Shown here one piece after another: positions 45,434-51,444 of a stretch of 64,000 nt of DNA. A model generated the notes under the pieces. The model was not told the origin of the DNA. It saw nothing but the letters and a program-made list of their open reading frames with translations, and searched no databases. The translations under genes were made by a program, and so were the position numbers. Every line of letters begins with the position of its first letter. Position 1 is the stretch's first letter. The DNA comes from CAWCHZ01 sp963795555 (lineage in GTDB: Bacteria > Actinomycetota > Thermoleophilia > Solirubrobacterales > Solirubrobacteraceae): assembly GCA_963795555.1 (NCBI GenBank), contig CAWCHZ010000002.1, positions 2,170,001 to 2,234,000 of the forward strand. The letters are read 5' to 3'.

Positions 45434-46201
45434 CTAGGCGGTTGCGGCGGCGACCTCGTCCTTGATCCAGCCGTAGCCGCGCTGCTCGAGCGTCTCGACC
45501 AGCTCCGGGCCGCCCTGCTTGACGATCCGCCCCTGGTACATCACGTGGACGAAGTTGGGCTGCACGAGGTGCAGGATGCGCTGGTAGTGAGTGATGATCA
45601 GCACGCCCATCTGCGGGCCCATCACCGCGTTGACGCCGTTGGCGACGACCCGCAGGGCGTCGATGTCCAGTCCCGAGTCGGTCTCGTCGAGGATCGCCAT
45701 CGACGGGCGCTGCAGCGCGAGCTGGAGGATCTCCATGCGCTTCTTCTCGCCGCCCGAGAAGCCCTCGTTGAGGTAGCGGCTGGCGAACTCGCGCGGGACC
45801 TCGGTGAGCGCCATCGCCTCCTCCGCGCTCTTGCGGAACTCCTTGAGCGGGATCGGCTGCTCACCGCGGGCCTCGCGGTGGGCGTTGATGACCATCCGCA
45901 GGTACTTGGTGACTGTCACGCCGGGGATCGCGACCGGGTACTGGAATGCCATGAACAACCCCATCCGCGCCCGCTCATCGGTGTCGGCCTCGGTGATGTC
46001 CTGACCCTGGAAGACGATCTGGCCCTCGGTGACATCGAGCCCCGGGTGGCCCATGATCACGTTGGCGAGCGTCGACTTGCCCGAGCCGTTGGGTCCCATC
46101 AGGGCATGGATCTCGCCCTTGCTCAGCTCTAGGTCGAGGCCCTTGAGGATCTGCTTGTCGCCGGCGCGCACGTGCAGGTTGTGGATCTCCAGGTCAGCCA
46201 T
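45434..46201 (-). CDS. sufC: SufC ATPase of the SufBCD complex
   Basis: A 255-residue ABC ATPase. Walker A GPNGSGKST near residues 36-44, signature FSGGEKKR, Walker B AILDETDSGLD. The ETDSGLD variant is typical of SufC. ATG 46201 is used; TTG 46204 directly upstream is also in frame. It follows the rrf2 gene by 65 bases and is probably in the same transcript. Confidence 0.93.
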   Translation of the reverse strand: MADLEIHNLHVRAGDKQILKGLDLELSKGEIHALMGPNGSGKSTLANVIMGHPGLDVTEGQIVFQGQDITEADTDERARMGLFMAFQYPVAIPGVTVTKYLRMVINAHREARGEQPIPLKEFRKSAEEAMALTEVPREFASRYLNEGFSGGEKKRMEILQLALQRPSMAILDETDSGLDIDALRVVANGVNAVMGPQMGVLIITHYQRILHLVQPNFVHVMYQGRIVKQGGPELVETLEQRGYGWIKDEVAAATA

Positions 46202-46266
46202 CAATCAATCTCGCAATCGGTCGGTTTCGGTTGGGGCTATGGCCCGCGGGTCGGCGCCGCACCTGC

Positions 46267-46764
46267 TCAGGCGGCGCTGCCGGCGAGCGGCACGGTCAGC
46301 GGGGCGCCGGCGTCGCGCGGGGCGTCGGCCGCCGGCCGGGAGAACGCCACCAGCTCGGCGAGCGTCGTCTGGTGCAGCGCGCGGATCATGCCGCCCTGCA
46401 CACGGGTCCAGAGAAGCTTGGTCGCGCAGGCGCGACCGTGGTCGTCGGCGTGCGAGCACAGCACGCGCCGCACGTGCTCGTCGGTGAAGCACTCCATCGG
46501 CGCCAGCGGACCCTCGAGCGCCTGGACGACGGCATCCATCGTGATCTGCTCCGGCGGGCGCGTCAGCGTGTAGCCGCCGTGCGCGCCGCGCGTGCTGCGG
46601 ACGAGATCGGCCTTGCGCAACTTGGCGACCACCTGCTCCAGGTAGGCAAGCGGGAGGTTCTCGGACTCGGCGATCGCGCTTAGCGAGATCGGCTGATCGC
46701 CGCCCGCGCGGCCCAGCTCGACCATCAGGCGCACGCCGTACTCCGCCTTCGTCGAGAAGATCAT
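46267..46764 (-). CDS. Rrf2-family Fe-S responsive regulator (SufR/IscR-like)
   Basis: A 165-residue winged-helix repressor. FSTKAEYGVRLMVEL and LAYLEQVVAKLRKADLVRSTRGAHGGYTL are the DNA-binding half. Cysteines C92, C103 and C113 are the candidate cluster ligands. It leads the suf operon, so it probably represses suf when clusters are plentiful. ATG 46764 lies 8 bases after TAGGAT, consistent with a leaderless message. Confidence 0.87.
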   Translation of the reverse strand: MIFSTKAEYGVRLMVELGRAGGDQPISLSAIAESENLPLAYLEQVVAKLRKADLVRSTRGAHGGYTLTRPPEQITMDAVVQALEGPLAPMECFTDEHVRRVLCSHADDHGRACATKLLWTRVQGGMIRALHQTTLAELVAFSRPAADAPRDAGAPLTVPLAGSAA

Positions 46765-46778
46765 CGAACCAAATCCTA
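46765..46778 (-). promoter_or_regulatory. Putative leaderless promoter of the rrf2-suf operon
   Basis: TAGGAT (46778-46773) lies 8 bases before ATG 46764; no Shine-Dalgarno sequence lies between. Confidence 0.4.
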
Positions 46779-46833
46779 CCAGCGAGGTCGGGTTAGGGGC
46801 AGAGACTGGAGGTGCGGCAACGACCCGGCGAGA

Positions 46834-47229
46834 TCAGCGGGCGATCATCAGCGGAACGCTGCGCGCGATCGCATCGAAATCCGAGTCCTGATGAAGCAGC
46901 TCGGCGTCGTTACGGAGTGCGACGGCGGCGATCAGGCAATCGGGCAAGCGGCGGATGGTCCTGCCGGCACGTCGGCAGGTGCGATAGATCGTCGCTGCTG
47001 CCTCGTGATCGGACGGCTCCTCGAGCGCGAGGAAGCGGCAGCGCGCGAGCAGCCTTCGCAGGTCGTGCGCCTGAGCCTCGTCGCGTGCGCCGGCGAGCAT
47101 TTCGAGCACGACGAGCCCGGTCGTTGCCAGCGTCTCCTCGGCGTCGATCGCCGCGGCGAGCCGACAATCCGCAGCGCTTCCGGTCGCTCGCTGGAACTCG
47201 ATCCAGGCTGAGCTGTCGACGAGGATCAC
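46834..47229 (-). CDS. vapC: VapC-type PIN-domain toxin
   Basis: A 131-residue PIN RNase. Acidic residues D5 (VDSSAW), E43 (VLEML), D97 (LPDCLIA) and D114/D116 (HQDSDFD) form the active site. GTG 47229 overlaps the antitoxin stop (GTGA). Start chosen at the PIN fold. Confidence 0.85.
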   Translation of the reverse strand: MILVDSSAWIEFQRATGSAADCRLAAAIDAEETLATTGLVVLEMLAGARDEAQAHDLRRLLARCRFLALEEPSDHEAAATIYRTCRRAGRTIRRLPDCLIAAVALRNDAELLHQDSDFDAIARSVPLMIAR

Positions 47230-47435
47230 GCAGGCCGGAGATAGCCGCGGCGCAGCTCGCCGAGGTTGCCTTCCCAACCGGAGCCCCGCATCGCGAGCGC
47301 CTCTTCACGGCTCATCGGCTCGAGATCCAGCCGTCGCAGCGCGAGATCGACCGCGGCGCGCTTGGTACGCAATCCATAGCGGCTCATCACGCGGGTAACC
47401 AGCTCCTCATCGAGCTCGATATTTGTGCGAGCCAT
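47226..47435 (-). CDS. vapB: VapB-type antitoxin
   Basis: A 69-residue antitoxin. MARTNIELDEELV and YGLRTKRAAVDLALRRL match the VapB antitoxin (DUF2191) family, which pairs with PIN toxins. ATG 47435 is chosen; it lies 6 bases after TATCCT. The upstream in-frame ATG 47450 would put the start before the -10 box. Confidence 0.82.
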   Translation of the reverse strand: MARTNIELDEELVTRVMSRYGLRTKRAAVDLALRRLDLEPMSREEALAMRGSGWEGNLGELRRGYLRPA

Positions 47436-47447
47436 GTGTAGAGGATA
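47436..47447 (-). promoter_or_regulatory. Putative leaderless promoter of the second vapB
   Basis: TATCCT (47447-47442) is 6 bases before ATG 47435. Confidence 0.35.
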
Positions 47448-47528
47448 CACCTCCGGCAGCGGGAGTGTTCAGGTTGACGAAGGCTTTGTAATCGCCCCGT
47501 CCGATCACGAGGGGCCGGCGTTGCCGCC

Positions 47529-48092
47529 TCAGGCGTAGTCCAGGTCCGCCGGCTCGGCGTCCTCGACGGGCTGCTCGCAGGTCGGGCAGTACCAGCGGAC
47601 CTCGAGCGGAGTGCCGCAGTCGACATGACGCGGGGCGTCGCCGTGCTCGCCGTGGCGCGCGCCCCAGTCGGCGAGCAGCCGCAACGCCCCGGACAGCTCG
47701 CGTCCGGCGTCGGAGAGCTCGTAGACGAAGCGCGGCGGGCGCTCTGAGTACGCGCGCGCGACGATGAGGCCGCGGTGCTCGAGCTGGCGCAGGCGAGTGG
47801 AGAGGACGTTGGGGGCGATGCCCTGCAACTCGCCCTGGAGGTCGCCGAAGCGCCGCGGGTCGTCGAGCAGCGCGGCGACGATCAGCAGCGTCCAGCGGTC
47901 GCCGACGCGATCGAGCGCCTCCGAGAGCGACCCGAGCGCCTGCAGATCCTGATCGCGTGGTGGCTGGTCAGTTGACGTGGGATCGCGCGCGTCGCTCTGG
48001 GCGGCCGCAGGATGAGAGCGGGTCTGAGCGGGATCGGCGAGTCGGGGTTGGGCGGCCGGCGGCCGGGAGCGCCTGGCGGGTCTGGAGGGCAT
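47529..48092 (-). CDS. HxlR-family transcriptional regulator
   Basis: A 187-residue winged-helix regulator. LGSLSEALDRVGDRWTLLIVAALLDDPRRFGDLQ and GIAPNVLSTRLRQLEHRGLI are the HxlR core. A C-terminal tail with YCPTCEQP may bind zinc. The N-terminal ~65 residues are Arg/Pro/Ala-rich and may not be translated in full. ATG 48092 follows TACCAT by 6 bases. It is divergent from the protease pair and a 17-bp palindrome lies between them. Confidence 0.8.
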   Translation of the reverse strand: MPSRPARRSRPPAAQPRLADPAQTRSHPAAAQSDARDPTSTDQPPRDQDLQALGSLSEALDRVGDRWTLLIVAALLDDPRRFGDLQGELQGIAPNVLSTRLRQLEHRGLIVARAYSERPPRFVYELSDAGRELSGALRLLADWGARHGEHGDAPRHVDCGTPLEVRWYCPTCEQPVEDAEPADLDYA

Positions 48093-48104
48093 GGCTTGAT
48101 GGTA
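48093..48104 (-). promoter_or_regulatory. Putative leaderless promoter of the hxlR-type gene
   Basis: TACCAT (48104-48099) lies 6 bases before ATG 48092, with no clear ribosome site. Confidence 0.3.
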
Positions 48105-48133
48105 GCCCTGCGCCAGGGGCTGGTAGAGTAGTG

Positions 48134-48150
48134 ACTTGCAATAAGCAAGT
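48134..48150. promoter_or_regulatory. Palindromic operator candidate between hxlR and protease genes
   Basis: ACTTGC-AATAA-GCAAGT is a perfect 6-bp inverted repeat. It lies just after a TAGAGT box (48124-48129) on the + strand and before the AAGGGAG ribosome site of the protease gene, so a bound regulator would cover its transcription start. Confidence 0.5.
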
Positions 48151-48165
48151 AACAAGGGAGTCTGA

Positions 48166-49185
48166 ATGCCGTCTACGTCCAACGAGAAGCAAGCTGGAGC
48201 TGAGCAAGCTGCGGAGGGGAGAGCTGGGGCGGGCCAAGCTGGCGAGCACAGACCTGAAGGGGGGTCGTCCCTCGGCTCGCTGCTGGAGGCCGAGCGGCTG
48301 ATCCGTCGCGCAGCCGAGTGCGTCGGGCCCGCGGTCGTCGGGCTCGGTCGTGGCTGGGGCCGCGGCTCCGGGGTGGTCGTTGCCCCGGGGCGCGTGTTGG
48401 CCAGCGCCCATGCCGTGCGCGAGCAGGAGGTCACGATCGCCTTCCACGACGGTCGCCGGGCCGAGGGCGCGGTGGTCGGCAGCGATCCTGACCTGGGGGT
48501 TGCGGTCATCGAGGTTGATACCGGCGACATCGAGCCGGTGGCCTGGGTCCCCGACGGCGACACGGCCCAGATCGGCACGGCGGTGCTGGCGCTCGCCAAC
48601 CCGGGAGGACGCGGCCTGCGCGCCACGCTGGGCTTCGTCGCCTCCGCCGGCCGGGCGTTTCGCGGCCCGCGCGGACGCCGCGTCGCGGGGGCGATCGAGC
48701 ACACGGCTGCGCTGCCGCGCGGGTCGGCTGGAGGGCCGCTGCTCGACTCATCGCTGCGGCTGATCGGCCTCAACGCGGTGCGCGTGGATGCGGGGCTGAT
48801 CCTTGCCGTCCCGGCCGACCGCGCGCTGGCCGAGCGCGTCGAGCGCCTGGCGCGCGGGGAGCGCGTTGGACCACCGCGACTCGGCGTCGCGCTCGCGCCG
48901 CCGCGGGCGGCACGCCGGCTGCGCCGGGCGGTCGGTCTGCCCGAGCGCGATGGCCTGCTCGTGCGCTGGGTTCAGGATGCCAGCCCGGCTGGTCGGGCCG
49001 GCATCGCGCGCGGCGACCTGATCGTCGCCGCCGCCGGCCGATCGATCGGCAACCTCGACGATCTGCATGGGGCGCTCGAAAGCCAGCCGGCGGGATCGTC
49101 GCTGGCGCTGGGCGTCGTTCGCGGCGTCGAGGAGCTGGAGCTGAGCGTCGACCTCAATGGCGACGAGGAGGAGTCTGTCGCGTGA
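48166..49185 (+). CDS. HtrA-like trypsin-fold protease with PDZ domain, no signal peptide
   Basis: A 339-residue protein. The catalytic triad is visible: H82 (ASAHAV), D107 or D109 (SDPDLGVAVI) and S187 (RGSAGGPLL). A PDZ-like domain occupies the last 100 residues (DASPAGRAGIARGDLIVAAAGRSI). There is no signal peptide or helix, and the first 45 residues are Ala/Glu-rich. It would act in the cytosol unless exported another way. It has a good AAGGGAG ribosome site; the second protease follows with GTGA overlap. Confidence 0.78.
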   Translation: MPSTSNEKQAGAEQAAEGRAGAGQAGEHRPEGGSSLGSLLEAERLIRRAAECVGPAVVGLGRGWGRGSGVVVAPGRVLASAHAVREQEVTIAFHDGRRAEGAVVGSDPDLGVAVIEVDTGDIEPVAWVPDGDTAQIGTAVLALANPGGRGLRATLGFVASAGRAFRGPRGRRVAGAIEHTAALPRGSAGGPLLDSSLRLIGLNAVRVDAGLILAVPADRALAERVERLARGERVGPPRLGVALAPPRAARRLRRAVGLPERDGLLVRWVQDASPAGRAGIARGDLIVAAAGRSIGNLDDLHGALESQPAGSSLALGVVRGVEELELSVDLNGDEEESVA

Positions 49186-50174
49186 GGGCAGAGCTCGAGC
49201 GCGAGGCACTCGATGCCTACTCGCGCACGGTGGTCGACGTGGCGCGGCGGCTCGCCCCGTCGGTGGCCAACCTGCGCGTCATGCGCCGCACGTCGCGCGG
49301 CCAGGTCCCGGCCGGCGCGGGCAGCGCCGTGGTGCTGACCGCGGACGGGTTCCTGCTCACGTCGGCGCACGTGGTCGCCGAGCCCACGCGCACGGGACGC
49401 GCGACATCCGTGGAGGGGCCCACGCGCACGGGACGCGCGACGTTCGTCGACGGGCGCGAGCTGCGCTTCACCGTCGTGGGCAGCGACCCGCTGTCGGATC
49501 TCGCCGTGCTGCGCGCGGACGCCTCCGACCTGGTCCCGGCGGAGCTGGGCGATGCCTCGCAGCTGCAGGTTGGCCAGCTGGTCGTTGCGATCGGCAATCC
49601 GCAGGGGTTCGCCGGCTCGGTGACCGCCGGCGTCGTGTCAGCACTCGGCCGTGCGCTGCCCGCGCGCGCGGGCAGCACGGTGCGGATCATCGACAACGTC
49701 ATCCAGACCGACGCGGCGCTCAATCCCGGCAACTCGGGCGGCGCGCTGGTCGACTCGCGTGGCCGTGTGGTCGGCGTCAACACGGCCGTCGCTGGCATCG
49801 GCCTCGGCCTGGCGGTCCCGATCAACGCCGCCACCCGCCGCGTCGTCGGCCAGCTGATGACCAGCGGACGGGTGCGACGCGCATACCTCGGCGTCGCCGG
49901 CGGAGCGCGTCCGCTGCCGCCACAGGCGCGTGCGCGCTGGGGCCTCGCCTCCTGCCTCGAGGTCGTCGAGGTTGTGTCCGCCGGGCCCGCCGATCGTGCT
50001 GGGGTGCGCGCTGAGGACCTGATCGTCGAGGTCGCCGGCACGCGCATCACCTCGGTCGAGGATTTGCAGCGGCTGATGGTTGCCGAGCTGATCGGCGCGC
50101 CCGTGGAGGTGAAGCTCGTGCGCGGTGGGCAGACGGTGACGCTGTCGCTCACGCCGGAGGAGCTGCCGGGCTGA
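49182..50174 (+). CDS. Second HtrA-like protease with PDZ domain
   Basis: A 330-residue HtrA-family protease. H63 (TSAHVV), D106 (LSDLAVL) and S185 (NPGNSGGAL) form the triad. PDZ domain from about residue 240. It also lacks a signal peptide. Residues 68-91 are a 12-codon tandem duplication next to His63. GTG 49182 overlaps the stop of the first protease. The pair is likely a paralogous duplication. Confidence 0.82.
   Translation: MRAELEREALDAYSRTVVDVARRLAPSVANLRVMRRTSRGQVPAGAGSAVVLTADGFLLTSAHVVAEPTRTGRATSVEGPTRTGRATFVDGRELRFTVVGSDPLSDLAVLRADASDLVPAELGDASQLQVGQLVVAIGNPQGFAGSVTAGVVSALGRALPARAGSTVRIIDNVIQTDAALNPGNSGGALVDSRGRVVGVNTAVAGIGLGLAVPINAATRRVVGQLMTSGRVRRAYLGVAGGARPLPPQARARWGLASCLEVVEVVSAGPADRAGVRAEDLIVEVAGTRITSVEDLQRLMVAELIGAPVEVKLVRGGQTVTLSLTPEELPG
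49383..49454 (+). repeat. 36-bp in-frame tandem duplication in the second protease gene
   Basis: Two 36-bp units, identical over 23 bases (starting at 49383 and 49419), encode PTRTGRATxVxG twice. Confidence 0.7.
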
Positions 50175-50201
50175 CAGCAGACAACGCCGGGAGTGATGAG
50201 C

Positions 50202-50219
50202 ACCGAGGTCGACCTCGGT
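50202..50219. terminator. 18-bp perfect palindrome in a convergent gap
   Basis: ACCGAGGTCGACCTCGGT is a perfect palindrome in the 138-bp gap between the converging protease and Kelch genes, followed on the + strand by CATCTTCT. It may serve as a bidirectional terminator or a binding site. Confidence 0.4.
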
Positions 50220-50312
50220 CATCTTCTGCAGTGCGGCGGAGCCTTCGATGCTTTGCGCGACCTGCGGGCAAGCCGCGCACCTGCTCCTGATCACCGCTCC
50301 AGGCGCTGCTCG

Positions 50313-51392
50313 CTAGCCCGCCCGCAGCGCCACGATCTCCGAGCGCGTCGTCGAGCGATCCTGCCCGCCGACCAACAGGATGCGGCTGCCGACCGTTACC
50401 GCGCCGGCGTCCGAGAGCACGAACGGCAGCCGCCCCGCGACGTGCACGGCGCCGTTGGACGGGTTGATCGCGAGGATGCGGTCCGTCTGGGTGCCGGCGC
50501 GCGAGCCGCGCCCGCCGATCACGTAGAAGGTGCCGTTGAAGCTGGCGCCGGCGGCGTGGGTGAGCGGTGCGGGCAGGCTGCCGATCTGACGTACGGTGGC
50601 GGTCGTCGGGTCGAACGACAGGATCGCCGCCGTGGCGCTCTGCCCCGACGTCCCGCCGGCGATCAGCAGCCTCCCGCCGACCGCGGCGACGGCCGCGTAG
50701 CGCAGCGGCTGGGGCAACTGCGCCACCACATGCGCTGAGCTGCCGGGCTGCCAGGCGACGATCGTGCTCAGCGGCTGGGCGCCGGTGTAGCCGCCGACGA
50801 CGTAGACGGTGCCGGCGATCGTCGCGGCGGCGACGTCCGAGGCCGGCGCGGGAAGATGGCCGGCGCTGGTCGCCGTGCCCCCGCCCAGGTCGAGCCGCAC
50901 GATCGCATCGCTGTCGCTGACTACGCCACCGCCGATCAGGTATGCGGAGCGGGCGACGCTGGCGCCTGCGGCATCGTGGATCACCGCGGGCAGGTGTCCC
51001 ACGAGGGCCGGGGTGGCGATCGTGGCGCCGCTCGGCGCCTTCAGCAGCAGCACGTCCGACAGCGAGGCGCCCGCGACGTTCAGCCCACCGGCGATCACGA
51101 CGTCGCCGCTGGCGGACACGACCGCCACGGCCGCGTCCTGCAGCGGCGCGGCGAGCTGGCCCGCGACGGTTGCGGTGAGCGTGCCGTGATCCGTGATCGC
51201 CGGGCTGCCCGTTGCCCCGCGCACCGCTCCCGTTGCGGCTGAGCTCGTGCCGGTGCCGCGCGAGCTGCCGCCCGAGCCCGCGCAGGTCCCGATCACGACG
51301 ATCAACAGCACGAACGCCGCCAGCCCGGCGAGCGCGGTGATGCGGCGACGGCGGATCACTTGGGCGCTGGCGGTCGGACGGTGATGTGCCAA
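50313..51392 (-). CDS. Kelch-repeat beta-propeller protein with N-terminal anchor
   Basis: A 359-residue protein. A helix near residues 20-36 ends before a small Cys/Gly-rich (GTCAGSGGSS) segment, suggesting a membrane or lipoprotein-type anchor. Six Kelch blades are marked by GG motifs (IAGGL, LIGGG, VVGGY, IAGGT, VIGGR, LVGGQ). Start at TTG 51392 is uncertain; GTG 51359 gives a tighter signal. It is divergent from ligD and probably acts outside the cell. No enzymatic motif is seen. Confidence 0.65.
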   Translation of the reverse strand: MAHHRPTASAQVIRRRRITALAGLAAFVLLIVVIGTCAGSGGSSRGTGTSSAATGAVRGATGSPAITDHGTLTATVAGQLAAPLQDAAVAVVSASGDVVIAGGLNVAGASLSDVLLLKAPSGATIATPALVGHLPAVIHDAAGASVARSAYLIGGGVVSDSDAIVRLDLGGGTATSAGHLPAPASDVAAATIAGTVYVVGGYTGAQPLSTIVAWQPGSSAHVVAQLPQPLRYAAVAAVGGRLLIAGGTSGQSATAAILSFDPTTATVRQIGSLPAPLTHAAGASFNGTFYVIGGRGSRAGTQTDRILAINPSNGAVHVAGRLPFVLSDAGAVTVGSRILLVGGQDRSTTRSEIVALRAG

Positions 51393-51444
51393 GCGGAGGA
51401 TGATCGCAGTCGCTCAGGCGCCACGCCCACGCCATCATTTGGGC

